From contig CAMIVR010000003.1 of the NCBI GenBank assembly GCA_946402065.1, positions 1-64,000 of the forward strand: a stretch of 64,000 nucleotides of DNA, given 5' to 3'. The DNA is from an uncultured Brevibacillus sp. Its GTDB lineage: Bacteria > Bacillota > Bacilli > Brevibacillales > Brevibacillaceae. Below, piece by piece: positions 20,475 through 29,140 of this stretch; the first letter of the stretch is position 1, and the number at the start of each line of letters is the position of its first letter. The notes below the pieces were generated by a model. The model worked only from the letters and a program-made list of their open reading frames with translations. It made no database searches and was not told where the DNA came from. A program made the position numbers and the translations under genes.

Positions 20475-21731
20475 GTGATTCAACGATATACTTGCGAAAA
20501 TGGCTTGCGCATCGTAACGGAAAAAATTCCTTCTGTCCGGTCAGTCGCTCTCGGCATATGGGTAGGGACAGGTTCCAAATTCGAAACAGCAGGAAACAAC
20601 GGGATTTCACATTTTCTTGAGCATATGTTCTTCAAAGGCACGACGACGCGCAGCGCCAAGCAAATTGCCGAGGCGTTTGACGAGATCGGCGGCAATGTCA
20701 ATGCCTTTACATCGAAGGAGTATACGTGCTACTATGCGCGCATTCTCGATCAACACGCGCCGATCGCGCTTGACGTTCTGGCCGACATGTACTTTCACTC
20801 CGTCTTTGACCAGGATGAGCTGGAAAAAGAAAAAAACGTTGTCATTGAGGAAATCAGCATGTATGAAGATACACCTGACGACCTTGTGCACGACTTGATC
20901 GCGCGAGCGTCTTATACAGATCATCCGCTTGGCTATTCCATTTTGGGCAGTGAAGATGTATTGCGCAGCTTGAAACGCGATGATTTGCTTTCATACATAG
21001 ACCAAACGTATTTACCATCCAATACAGTCATTACGGTCGCAGGGAATTTTAGCGACAGCCTGATTCAAGAGATTCAGGCGAAATTCTCTTCCTTCCGGCG
21101 CAAGGGCGGTCAGCTTGCACCGACAGTACCTAACTTTGCCGCCAATACAGTGATTCATCCCAAGTCTACCGAACAGGCACATCTCTGCCTCTCCCTGCCA
21201 GGGTTTGAGGTCGGGCATGAAGAGATCTACTCTTTGATCCTCTTGAACAACATTTTAGGCGGCAGCATGAGCTCCCGCTTGTTCCAGGAGATTCGCGAAG
21301 AACGCGGCCTGGCCTACTCGGTTTATTCCTATCACTCGGGTTACAAGGAGACAGGCTCATTTACCATTTACTCAGGCACGGCGACTGAGCAGGTCGGGCA
21401 AGTGTTTGATATCGTCACGAATATTCTCCACGACATCAGCGAGAAGGGCATCACGGACAAGGAGCTGAACAAAGGCAAAGAGCAGCTGAAAGGAAGCCTG
21501 ATGCTCAGCCTGGAGAGTACGAACAGCCGAATGAGCAGGCTCGGGAAAAACGAGCTGCTGCTCGAACGCCATCTGACGCTCGATGAAATTACAGCGAAAA
21601 TTGACAAGGTCAGCCATGAATCCGTACTCGCGATTGCCCGGCAGCTGTTCCGCTCCAAGCTGGCGATCGCCTTGGTCAGCCCATTGGAACAGGCACCGGC
21701 CAACTTCAACAACAGCATCTTGCTGCCTTAA
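20475..21731 (+). CDS. mlpA: M16 family zinc metallopeptidase (MlpA/YmxG type)
   Basis: Single-chain pitrilysin-like peptidase of 418 residues, cytoplasmic (no signal peptide). The inverted zinc motif HxxEH is present in ISHFLEHMFFKGT, with the downstream glutamate in EEKNVVIEEI-like context (EKEKNVVIEEISMYEDTPDD). A second, inactive half contains the RGLAYSVYSYHSGY substrate loop. The start is GTG 20475 after GAGGGGG. It probably clears peptides; B. subtilis MlpA has been linked to control of extracellular protease production. Confidence 0.9.
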   Translation: MIQRYTCENGLRIVTEKIPSVRSVALGIWVGTGSKFETAGNNGISHFLEHMFFKGTTTRSAKQIAEAFDEIGGNVNAFTSKEYTCYYARILDQHAPIALDVLADMYFHSVFDQDELEKEKNVVIEEISMYEDTPDDLVHDLIARASYTDHPLGYSILGSEDVLRSLKRDDLLSYIDQTYLPSNTVITVAGNFSDSLIQEIQAKFSSFRRKGGQLAPTVPNFAANTVIHPKSTEQAHLCLSLPGFEVGHEEIYSLILLNNILGGSMSSRLFQEIREERGLAYSVYSYHSGYKETGSFTIYSGTATEQVGQVFDIVTNILHDISEKGITDKELNKGKEQLKGSLMLSLESTNSRMSRLGKNELLLERHLTLDEITAKIDKVSHESVLAIARQLFRSKLAIALVSPLEQAPANFNNSILLP

Positions 21732-21736
21732 TCATA

Positions 21737-21763
21737 AAAATCCGGCATAGGCCGGGTTTTTTT
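21737..21763 (+). terminator. Intrinsic terminator after mlpA
   Basis: 10-bp stem AAAATCCGGC / GCCGGGTTTT with one G-T pair (21737-21746, 21751-21760), ATAG loop and a T-run. Confidence 0.9.
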
Positions 21764-21828
21764 GCGTATAAAGAGGTAAACGGCCAAGCACTTGATTGGT
21801 AAACAGCAAATCTGGGAGGAATGCGGCG

Positions 21829-22089
21829 ATGCGGTTAAGCGAACTGGGTGGGAAAGAAATCGTTGATCTTAACAATGGAGAGCGGATGGGAGTAATCAGC
21901 CATTCCGATTTGGAGATTAATCCGGAGACGGGAGAAATCAATGCCATCATCTTGCCGGAGAGTTCATTCTGGGGCTTTCGCAAGCGAAGACACGACATCG
22001 TCATTGCCTGGAAATCTGTTTATAAAATCGGTCCAGATATGATCCTGGTTGAGTTTTCACCGAAGAATCAATTGGTCGGTCGGGAGTGA
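21829..22089 (+). CDS. ymxH: PRC-barrel protein, YlmC/YmxH family
   Basis: Small 86-residue protein of the YlmC/YmxH sporulation-associated family with one PRC-barrel fold: MRLSELGGKEIVDLNNGERMGVI, then PETGEINAIILPESSFWG. ATG 21829 follows GGGAGGAATGCGGCG. Upstream in-frame codons extend into the leader without homology. It sits between mlpA and dpaA, the same as ymxH in B. subtilis. The molecular role is unknown. Confidence 0.82.
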   Translation: MRLSELGGKEIVDLNNGERMGVISHSDLEINPETGEINAIILPESSFWGFRKRRHDIVIAWKSVYKIGPDMILVEFSPKNQLVGRE

Positions 22090-22207
22090 AGGCCGCTGTC
22101 ACCATACGCAGATGACTGGAATACGATGGATGTAGATCGGAAGTTTTGAAAAACCTTTGCCTTTCGAGGTTTTAATGCAGTAAAATGTGTGGAAAGGGGA
22201 ACGCAGC

Positions 22208-23110
22208 ATGCTTACGGGAATACATGTTGCTTTCATTGGTGGGGACGCCCGGCAGATTGAAGTCATCAAGCGCTGCATTCAACTTGATGCGATTGTTACC
22301 TTGATCGGCTTCGAAAATCTCGAGAGCGTCTTTACGGGAGCAACCAAAAAGCCTTTAACATGCGATGTGTTAAAAGACGTAGACGCACTTGTTCTGCCTA
22401 TAGTGGGTACAGATGATAAAGGTTTCATTGAGAGTATCTTCAGCTCAAAGCCTCTGCAGTTGCTCGAAGAACATGCACTTGCCTTGAAAAAAGATTGCGT
22501 CATCTATACAGGTATGGCGAAATCGTATTTAAAGGCACTCCTAGCCAAGCACCAACTTTCTCTGGTGGAACTTTTAAACAGGGATGATGTAGCTATCTAC
22601 AACTCAATCCCGACGACAGAAGGCGCCTTGATGATGGCGATCCAAAATACGGATATCACCATCCACGGCGCACAAATTATTGTACTTGGCTTCGGCAGGG
22701 TCGGTATGTCGCTGGCTCGGGCGCTGTATGCACTGGGAGCACGCGTCAGAGTCGGAGTGAAGCGTCCGGAACACATAGCACGTATATTCGAAATGGGAAT
22801 GCAGCCATTTCATCTCGACGATTTGAAGCAGCAAGTTGCCAATGTCGACATTCTTTTTAACACGATTCCGCATCTCCTTGTGACAGCAGAAATAATCGCA
22901 CAAATGCCTCAAAGCGCACTAATCATTGATTTAGCCTCAAAGCCTGGAGGCGTTGATTTCCGTTTCGCCGAAAAACGCGGAATGAAAGCCTTGCTGGCTC
23001 CCTCGCTACCTGGAATCGTCGCACCGAAGACGGCCGGACAGTTGATCGCCAATACACTGTCGCGTCTGATTGCAGATCAAACCAGCGAGCGGAGGAATCA
23101 AGATGAGTGA
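22208..23110 (+). CDS. dpaA: Dipicolinate synthase subunit A
   Basis: With DpaB, makes dipicolinic acid from dihydrodipicolinate in the mother cell; the product fills the spore core. 300 residues. N-terminal substrate domain, then a Rossmann fold with IIVLGFGRVGMSLARALYALGARV and the D/N-binding loops. ATG 22208 (MLTGIHVAFIGGD) follows AAAGGGGAACG. It overlaps dpaB by 8 bases. Expression in B. subtilis is by sigma-K; I could not confirm a clear sigma-K promoter here. Confidence 0.94.
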   Translation: MLTGIHVAFIGGDARQIEVIKRCIQLDAIVTLIGFENLESVFTGATKKPLTCDVLKDVDALVLPIVGTDDKGFIESIFSSKPLQLLEEHALALKKDCVIYTGMAKSYLKALLAKHQLSLVELLNRDDVAIYNSIPTTEGALMMAIQNTDITIHGAQIIVLGFGRVGMSLARALYALGARVRVGVKRPEHIARIFEMGMQPFHLDDLKQQVANVDILFNTIPHLLVTAEIIAQMPQSALIIDLASKPGGVDFRFAEKRGMKALLAPSLPGIVAPKTAGQLIANTLSRLIADQTSERRNQDE

Positions 23111-23699
23111 CATCAGGGGAAAGACAATCGGATTTGGTTTATCTGGCTCTCATTGCACATTTGAAGAAACGATGCCGCAAATCAAGCGTCTGGTTGATGC
23201 CGGCGCAAGAGTGATTCCGGTGGCAACCAATACGGTGATGACGACGGATACGCGATTTGGCACGTCAGCAGGCTGGCAGCAGCAATTGCAAGAGATTACC
23301 GGGGAAAAGATCATCTCGACCATTCCGGAAGCGGAGCCACTTGGACCTTCCAAGCTGTTCGATGTGATGGTGATTGCTCCCTGCACAGGCAATACGACCA
23401 GTCGATTGGCCAACGCCATTACAGATAGTGCCGTATTGATGGCGGCAAAGGCAACGATGCGCAATTTGCGTCCAGTCGTCCTGGCGATTTCGACGAACGA
23501 CGGATTAGGGCTTAATGCAGCGAATATCGCAAAGCTTTTGGCAGCTAAGAATATTTTCTTCGTTCCGTTTGGGCAGGATGCACCAGATAAAAAACCCAAT
23601 TCCCTCGTCGCACGCATGGAATTGCTTAAGGAAACATGCGAAGCGGCGCTCGATGGCAGGCAGTTACAACCCTTACTTATAGAGAGGTTTAACTACTAA
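23103..23699 (+). CDS. dpaB: Dipicolinate synthase subunit B
   Basis: Flavoprotein-like subunit of dipicolinate synthase, 198 residues, HFCD fold: GKTIGFGLSGSHCTFEE at the N-terminus, APCTGNTTSRLANAITDSAV in the middle and FVPFGQDAPDKKPNSLVA near the end. ATG 23103 follows GCGGAGGAATC. It overlaps dpaA, implying coupled translation in equal amounts. asd follows after 35 bases, linking dipicolinate to the lysine-branch supply. Confidence 0.94.
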   Translation: MSDIRGKTIGFGLSGSHCTFEETMPQIKRLVDAGARVIPVATNTVMTTDTRFGTSAGWQQQLQEITGEKIISTIPEAEPLGPSKLFDVMVIAPCTGNTTSRLANAITDSAVLMAAKATMRNLRPVVLAISTNDGLGLNAANIAKLLAAKNIFFVPFGQDAPDKKPNSLVARMELLKETCEAALDGRQLQPLLIERFNY

Positions 23700-23734
23700 T
23701 TATTGCTTACACGTGATAGGAGGAGACTTTAAAG

Positions 23735-24775
23735 ATGGAGAACCAGAAAAAGGTAAATGTTGCCGTCGTTGGGGCGACAGGAGCAGTAGGACAACAAATG
23801 ATTGCGTTATTGGAACAGCGGGACTTTCCCATCAACCAGCTCAAATTGCTTGCTTCCGGGCGCTCGGCAGGTAAACGAGTTCCCTTCAAGGGACAAGAGG
23901 TTGTCATTGAAGAGGCTACGCCGGAGAGCTTTGCCGGGGTAGATTACGCGTTGTTTAGCGCAGGCGGAGCAATCAGTAAAGAGTTGGCGCCACACGCTGT
24001 ATCGCATGGTGCAGTCGTGATCGACAATACGAGTGCTTATCGGATGGATCCGAACGTACCGCTTGTCGTTCCGGAAGTAAATATGGAGGCTGCGTTCAAG
24101 CACAATGGAATCATTGCCAATCCAAACTGCTCGACCATTCAAATGGTTGCCGCTTTAAAGCCCTTGTATGACCGTTATGGCATTGACCGGATTATTGTCT
24201 CGACCTATCAGGCGGTATCTGGAGCCGGTGCTTCGGCGATTCAGGAATTGCAACAGCAAAGCCGTGACGTATTGGATGGAAAGCCGGCTGAAGCCAAAAT
24301 TTTGCCTGTTGGCAAGCTGCCGGTCCATCATCAAATCGCTTTTAATGCCATTCCACAAATCGACGTATTTACGGACAACGGTTTTACGTATGAAGAAATG
24401 AAGATGGTCAATGAAACGAAAAAAATCTTTGGCGATGACACAGTCAATGTATCGGCTACATGTGTACGCATTCCTGTTGTCTACGGCCATAGTGAATCTG
24501 TATATATTGAGCTCAAATCCGATTATGAGCTGGATGAAGTAAAACGATTGCTGGGAGACGCTCCGGGTGTCGTATTGGTGGACACCCCCGAAGAGCAGAA
24601 GTATCCACTCGCTACTGATTCTGCAGGCAAGCTGGATGTATTTGTAGGACGTGTACGTCGCGACCTGCATCATCCGCGCGGCTTGCACATGTGGATTGTC
24701 TCTGACAATTTGCTCAAGGGCGCCGCGTGGAATACAGTACAAATTGCGGAGGAGCTAATCAAAGCTAATCAATAG
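23735..24775 (+). CDS. asd: Aspartate-semialdehyde dehydrogenase
   Basis: Reduces aspartyl phosphate to aspartate semialdehyde, the branch point for lysine, dipicolinate, diaminopimelate, threonine and methionine. 346 residues. NADP-binding VVGATGAVGQQMIALLEQR; catalytic Cys in IANPNCSTIQMV; catalytic His region in DLHHPRGLHMWIVSDN. ATG follows AGGAGGAG. It lies between dpaB and dapG, the order dpaAB-asd-dapG-dapA known from B. subtilis. Confidence 0.96.
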   Translation: MENQKKVNVAVVGATGAVGQQMIALLEQRDFPINQLKLLASGRSAGKRVPFKGQEVVIEEATPESFAGVDYALFSAGGAISKELAPHAVSHGAVVIDNTSAYRMDPNVPLVVPEVNMEAAFKHNGIIANPNCSTIQMVAALKPLYDRYGIDRIIVSTYQAVSGAGASAIQELQQQSRDVLDGKPAEAKILPVGKLPVHHQIAFNAIPQIDVFTDNGFTYEEMKMVNETKKIFGDDTVNVSATCVRIPVVYGHSESVYIELKSDYELDEVKRLLGDAPGVVLVDTPEEQKYPLATDSAGKLDVFVGRVRRDLHHPRGLHMWIVSDNLLKGAAWNTVQIAEELIKANQ

Positions 24776-24787
24776 GAGAGAGGCTCA

Positions 24788-26008
24788 ATGAGAATTCTCG
24801 TCCAAAAGTTCGGCGGTTCCTCGCTTTCAACACAAGAGTTTCGCTACCGGGCTATTTATCATATCGAAAAGGCGCTTGCCGAAGGGTATTCGCTCGTTGT
24901 CGTCGTCTCGGCAATGGGGCGAAGCGGCGATCCTTACGCGACGGATACGTTGCTTGACCTGATTCGTTCGAACAGTGACCATTTGCCAAAACGCGAGACG
25001 GATATGCTGCTGCACACAGGCGAAATTATTTCTGCCTGTGTGTTATGCAGTATGCTGCAGGAACGCGGAATCATCTCAACAGTCCTGTCGGGTGGGCAAG
25101 CAAATATCATTACGACTGATGATTTCACAAACGCGCAAATTCTCTCCATTGAAGGACAGAGGATCAAACAAGAACTAGGAGCAGGGAAAGTCGTGATTGT
25201 GCCCGGTTTTCAAGGCCGAACGGAAAACTGGGAGATTACCACATTGGGCCGCGGCGGCAGTGACACGACGGCGACAGCGCTTGGCGTTGCACTGCAGGCG
25301 GAGATGGTCGATATTTTTACGGATGTCAACGGCATTATGACAGCTGATCCGCGGCTTGTTTCCGAGGCGAGACAGCTTGATGCCGTGACGTATACAGAGA
25401 TTTGCAACATGGCGCATCTCGGTGCAAAAGTCATCCATCCCCGTGCGGTAGAAATCGCGATGCAAACGAATGTTCCGATTCGCGTCAGGTCGACGTTTTC
25501 AGACGATCCTGGAACGCTGGTGACCAGCCTGACCGAAATGAGCAGCAAGCAAGCGAATGTAACCGATCGACTGGTAGTCGGCATTGCCCACGTTTCCAGT
25601 ATTACACAAATTAAGGTGCAGGCAAAAGAAGGACAATACGATACACAGATGGTCTTCAAAGCAATGGCCAACCACGGGATCAGCGTCGACTTTATCGATG
25701 TCAATCCGTCAGGGGTGGCTTATACCGTACATGATCAAATGGCAAGTCGCGCTGGCGGCATTCTCACAGAAATGGGATATGAACCGCAGCTCATGCATCA
25801 TTGCGCAAAGGTTTCAGTAATCGGGGCGGGAATTGCCGGAGTCCCCGGTGTTATGGCACAAATCGTCGAAGCGTTAACGACTGAAGATATCCAGATTCTC
25901 CAGTCGGCCGACTCGCATACGACGATTTGGGTGCTCGTGCCAGAGGTTGATATGGTCAGAGCAGTCAGAGCCTTGCACCAACAATTCCAATTGCATCTTT
26001 CCCGCTAA
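24788..26008 (+). CDS. dapG: Aspartate kinase I (DapG type)
   Basis: Phosphorylates aspartate as the first step to diaminopimelate and dipicolinate. 406 residues. The kinase domain begins VQKFGGSSLSTQEFRYRA and contains the GRGGSDTTATALGVALQAE loop. Two C-terminal ACT domains start near QIKVQAKEGQYDT. In B. subtilis this isoform is inhibited by diaminopimelate rather than lysine; that property is inferred here from the operon. Starts 12 bases after asd. Confidence 0.94.
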   Translation: MRILVQKFGGSSLSTQEFRYRAIYHIEKALAEGYSLVVVVSAMGRSGDPYATDTLLDLIRSNSDHLPKRETDMLLHTGEIISACVLCSMLQERGIISTVLSGGQANIITTDDFTNAQILSIEGQRIKQELGAGKVVIVPGFQGRTENWEITTLGRGGSDTTATALGVALQAEMVDIFTDVNGIMTADPRLVSEARQLDAVTYTEICNMAHLGAKVIHPRAVEIAMQTNVPIRVRSTFSDDPGTLVTSLTEMSSKQANVTDRLVVGIAHVSSITQIKVQAKEGQYDTQMVFKAMANHGISVDFIDVNPSGVAYTVHDQMASRAGGILTEMGYEPQLMHHCAKVSVIGAGIAGVPGVMAQIVEALTTEDIQILQSADSHTTIWVLVPEVDMVRAVRALHQQFQLHLSR

Positions 26009-26042
26009 ATCCACCCGAACAGAGAAGGGACTGATTGAGACA

Positions 26043-26909
26043 GTGGCACGATTTGGTCGGTTGGTAACTGCCATGGTTACACCATTTGACGAAAATTTGA
26101 ACGTCGATATGGGAAGAACGGAGCAGCTTATTGACCATCTCCTTGCAACGGGGACAGAGGCGCTTGTTGTCAGCGGGACAACGGGCGAATCTCCGACACT
26201 TAGTCCGGAAGAGAAATTGCAATTATTTCAACACGTCGTCCGTTACGCCAAAGGGCGTTGCCAAGTGATCGCCGGCACGGGCAGCAATAACACGGCATCC
26301 ACCATTTCGTTGACAAAAGCGGCGGAAGCGACAGGCGTAGACGGGATCATGCTGGTGTCGCCGTACTACAGCCGCACATCGCAAGAAGGATTGTACCAGC
26401 ATTTCCGTACAGTCGCGGAGTCAACCAAGCTTCCTGTCATGCTGTACAACGTTCCAGGCCGGACAGCGGTCAATATGACAGCCGAAACGACGCTGCGCCT
26501 GGCTGAATTGCCCAATGTCGTGTGCGTGAAAGAAGCATCAGGCAATCTCTCGCAAATGGCGAAGATCATCGAGCATGCGCCGCAAGGGTTTGAGCTGTAC
26601 AGCGGCGATGACGGACTGACGCTCCCCGTGCTTTCCATCGGCGGGGTTGGTCTCGTCAGCGTAGCGAGCCACGTGGTAGGGTCAGAGCTGGCGGAAATGA
26701 TCCATGCATTTTTTGCTCAAGATACAAAGCGAGCTGCAGATTTACATCGCAAGCTGCTGCCGGTCTTTGAAGGGCTGTTTGCTTACCCAAGCCCGACGCC
26801 GACAAAGACTGCTCTGGAAAAATTGGGTGTTCCGGTTGGTGGCGTACGCCTTCCGCTGGTAGACTTGAATCAAGAAGAGCGTGAGTTTGTGTACAGTCTG
26901 TTGAAATAA
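26043..26909 (+). CDS. dapA: 4-hydroxy-tetrahydrodipicolinate synthase
   Basis: Condenses pyruvate with aspartate semialdehyde. 288 residues, TIM barrel. Family marks: VTAMVTPFDENLNVD, SGTTGESPTLSPEEK, the tyrosine pair region SPYYSRTSQEG, YNVPGRTAVNM and catalytic Lys in VCVKEASGN. The best start is GTG 26043 (M-ARFGRLVTAMV); the purine-rich AGAAGGGA lies about 12 bases upstream, a rather long spacing. Ends in a terminator. Confidence 0.93.
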   Translation: MARFGRLVTAMVTPFDENLNVDMGRTEQLIDHLLATGTEALVVSGTTGESPTLSPEEKLQLFQHVVRYAKGRCQVIAGTGSNNTASTISLTKAAEATGVDGIMLVSPYYSRTSQEGLYQHFRTVAESTKLPVMLYNVPGRTAVNMTAETTLRLAELPNVVCVKEASGNLSQMAKIIEHAPQGFELYSGDDGLTLPVLSIGGVGLVSVASHVVGSELAEMIHAFFAQDTKRAADLHRKLLPVFEGLFAYPSPTPTKTALEKLGVPVGGVRLPLVDLNQEEREFVYSLLK

Positions 26910-26926
26910 ATCGAGCGACGAAGAAT

Positions 26927-26954
26927 GGGGCATCCGGGGGATGGCCCTTTTTCA
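26927..26954 (+). terminator. Intrinsic terminator after dapA
   Basis: Stem GGGGCATCC / GGATGGCCC with one mismatch (26927-26935, 26939-26947), followed by TTTTTC. Confidence 0.8.
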
Positions 26955-26970
26955 TTTGGGTTTTTCTTAC

Positions 26971-27000
26971 TTGTTTTCCGCTTTTCAATTCGGGTATAAT
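26971..27000 (+). promoter_or_regulatory. Sigma-A promoter of the RNase J gene
   Basis: TTGTTT (26971-26976), 18-base spacer, TATAAT (26995-27000), 66 bases before the TTG start. Confidence 0.75.
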
Positions 27001-27065
27001 GAAAGTAAGTGATTTGGGGCGGTAGTTTGGGTTAACGCAACGAAATATAGGAGGGTAAGATTTAT

Positions 27066-28739
27066 TTGGCAAAGCTTACAAGCAATCTTCTCATTTTTGC
27101 CTTGGGCGGAGTAGGCGAAATTGGGAAAAATATGTATGTGATTGAATGTGACGACGACATCGTCGTTGTCGATGCCGGGCTCAAGTTTCCGGAAGAAGAG
27201 ATGCTTGGGATCGACATGGTTATTCCCGACATCACATACTTGGTGGAAAATCGCGAACGAGTACGCGGAATTATTATCACGCACGGACACGAAGATCACA
27301 TCGGCGGTCTTAGTTATGTACTGCGGCATTTACAGGTGCCTGTATACGCAACCAAACTCACACTTGGATTAATTGAAGCAAAATTAAAAGAAGCGGGCAT
27401 ACTAAATGAGACGAAACGATACTTGATCAACAGTGATTCGGAAATCACACTTGGCGAAATCAAGGCGACGTTTTTCCGAACGAACCACAGCATTCCTGAC
27501 TGTGTCGGCGTTTGCTTGGAAACGGCAGAAGGCTGTGTCGTTCACACGGGGGATTTTAAATTCGATCAAACTCCAGTGAATGGTCAGACTGCTGATATCG
27601 CCAAGATGGCACTTATCGGTGAACGGGGAGTCCTCTGTCTGCTTTCCGACAGCACCAATGCCGAGCGACCAGGCTTTACCGGTTCGGAACGCGCAGTTGG
27701 TCAAGCCCTCAAGGATGTATTCCATAGTGCGAGTGGACGAATCATTGTCTCTACCTTTGCGTCAAATGTGCATCGGATGCAGCAAGTAATCGATGCTGCA
27801 GCCCTGTATAACCGCAAAGTAACAGTAGTCGGCAGAAGTATGGTCAACGTGATGACGATCAGCAAGGAGCTGGGTTATCTTCGCGTACCAGATGGCATGA
27901 TTGTGGAGCCGGAGGAAGCAAACAAGCTTCCGGCAGAACGCGTTGTTATTTTATCAACTGGAAGTCAAGGGGAGCCGATGTCTGCGCTCACCCGCATGGC
28001 CCGATCCGCCCATCGGAAAATAGACATCCTTCCAGGCGATACCGTAATTATTGCAGCAACACCTATCCCGGGTAATGAAAAGTATATCGCGCGCACCGTG
28101 GACCAGCTTTATCGGATCGGTGCAGACGTCATCGTTGGACACGGGCCGACCGGTCCTGTACACGTCTCCGGGCACGGAAGTCAAGAGGAGCTTCGCTTGA
28201 TGCTCAATCTGATGAAGCCAAAGTACTTTATTCCGGTTCACGGCGAATACCGGATGCTGCGGATGCACGGTATTTTAGCGGAGCAGGTTGGAGTCCCTGC
28301 TGAAAACATCTTTTTGCTGGATAACGGAGATACCGTGGAAATATCGGGAGGAAAAGCTCGTTATGGGCCGAAAGTTCACGCAGGAAATGTACTGATTGAC
28401 GGCCTCGGCGTAGGTGATGTCGGTAACATTGTGTTACGTGATCGAAAATTGCTTTCTCAAGACGGAATTCTGGTTGTTGTTGTTACCCTAAGCAAACAAA
28501 ATGGTACGATTCTGTCCGGACCAGACATCATTTCACGCGGATTTGTATACGTACGTGAATCTGAGGAGCTACTGGATGAAGCAAACCGTATTGTTACCCA
28601 AACACTTGTTAAATGTATGGAAGAAAATGTGAACGAATGGTCATCGTTGAAGAACAATGTCAAAGAGACGCTCGGCAGGTATTTATATGATCAAACCCGC
28701 CGCCGGCCGATGATTTTGCCAATTATCATGGAAGTGTAA
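27066..28739 (+). CDS. Ribonuclease J (at the rnjB locus)
   Basis: Metallo-beta-lactamase/beta-CASP ribonuclease with 5'-3' exo- and endonuclease activity, 557 residues. The zinc-binding HxHxDH motif is intact (HGHEDHIGG), with HTGDFKFDQTP, the beta-CASP motifs including HVSGHGSQEEL, and VHGEYRMLRMH. Start is TTG 27066 after AGGAGGG. Its place after dapA is that of B. subtilis rnjB (RNase J2), but J2 there has an altered catalytic motif, while this one reads like an active J1-type enzyme. It may pair with another RNase J elsewhere in the genome. Confidence 0.92.
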   Translation: MAKLTSNLLIFALGGVGEIGKNMYVIECDDDIVVVDAGLKFPEEEMLGIDMVIPDITYLVENRERVRGIIITHGHEDHIGGLSYVLRHLQVPVYATKLTLGLIEAKLKEAGILNETKRYLINSDSEITLGEIKATFFRTNHSIPDCVGVCLETAEGCVVHTGDFKFDQTPVNGQTADIAKMALIGERGVLCLLSDSTNAERPGFTGSERAVGQALKDVFHSASGRIIVSTFASNVHRMQQVIDAAALYNRKVTVVGRSMVNVMTISKELGYLRVPDGMIVEPEEANKLPAERVVILSTGSQGEPMSALTRMARSAHRKIDILPGDTVIIAATPIPGNEKYIARTVDQLYRIGADVIVGHGPTGPVHVSGHGSQEELRLMLNLMKPKYFIPVHGEYRMLRMHGILAEQVGVPAENIFLLDNGDTVEISGGKARYGPKVHAGNVLIDGLGVGDVGNIVLRDRKLLSQDGILVVVVTLSKQNGTILSGPDIISRGFVYVRESEELLDEANRIVTQTLVKCMEENVNEWSSLKNNVKETLGRYLYDQTRRRPMILPIIMEV

Positions 28740-28752
28740 GTCCGTTTGTTGT

Positions 28753-28803
28753 AACAGGAGCTGAAAGCCATTGATTGAAAAGGGGCTAGGCTCCTGTTTG
28801 CTT
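28753..28803 (+). terminator. Inverted repeat between RNase J gene and convergent toxin, probable terminator
   Basis: Stem AACAGGAGC / GCTCCTGTT (28753-28761, 28790-28798) with an inner AGCC/GGCT helix, then TTGCTT. The U-tract is weak on the + strand and absent on the - strand. The right arm includes the last codons of the minus-strand toxin candidate. Confidence 0.6.
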
Positions 28804-28941
28804 GTGAAGACGGGGTTTGGAGCAGCGGCTCAATTTTCGGTTCGACAAGACCATCATCACTACGGTTAGAACCCCGATGATTACAGTTGCAATCATGGTT
28901 CCAAATCCGATCATCAGATTGATGGATTCAAACACTGTCAT
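28786..28941 (-). CDS. Putative holin-like toxin (type I toxin family, TxpA/BsrG-like)
   Basis: 51-residue membrane peptide, the only supported minus-strand gene. It begins MTVFESINLMIGFGTMIATV, close to the start of holin-like toxins such as BsrG and TxpA (M-T/S-x-[YF]-E-S-L-x-x-M-I). One hydrophobic helix (~8-32) is followed by a basic tail (NRKLSRCSKPRLHK). ATG 28941 is 6 bases after the Shine-Dalgarno GGGGTG (28953-28948). CCCC at 28967-28964 can pair with that GGGG and hide it, as in known type I toxin mRNAs. Stop is TAG at 28788-28786. It is convergent with the RNase J gene. Recognised by family pattern only; toxicity is inferred. Confidence 0.68.
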   Translation of the reverse strand: MTVFESINLMIGFGTMIATVIIGVLTVVMMVLSNRKLSRCSKPRLHKQTGA

Positions 28942-29007
28942 TGGCATCACCCCGCTTTCTTATGGGGATTGCCTCAACTCGAGAGCCGATTCTATTGTAC
29001 GAGGAAT

Positions 29008-29016
29008 ATTATACCA
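29008..29016 (-). promoter_or_regulatory. Extended -10 promoter of the holin-like toxin
   Basis: On the minus strand the bases read TGGTATAAT, a consensus extended -10 (TGnTATAAT), about 60 bases before the toxin ATG. No good -35 is seen; that position is occupied by the inverted repeat at 29021-29036. Confidence 0.65.
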
Positions 29017-29020
29017 AAGT

Positions 29021-29043
29021 CCCTCTCAATAGAGGGATTTTTA
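29021..29043 (+). terminator. Plus-strand terminator antisense to the toxin promoter region
   Basis: Stem CCCTCT / AGAGGG with CAAT loop (29021-29036), followed by ATTTTTA. Any + strand RNA crossing the toxin gene would end here, covering the whole toxin mRNA. This could be the 3' end of an antisense antitoxin RNA. I saw no clear + strand promoter inside 28800-29000. Confidence 0.65.
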
Positions 29044-29140
29044 TGTTTGTTGGGTTCCCTTAATCTGGCGGTTCCAGATTTCTTGTTCCTGCGGATAGTT
29101 CTCCCCCTGTCTTTTCAAAATAGATACAGGAGGGAATGAG

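Noticed and set aside
22090-22207. Sigma-K promoter for dpaAB
   Set aside because: CATACGCA and GAATACGATG only partly match the CATAnnnTA pattern and lack a convincing -35.
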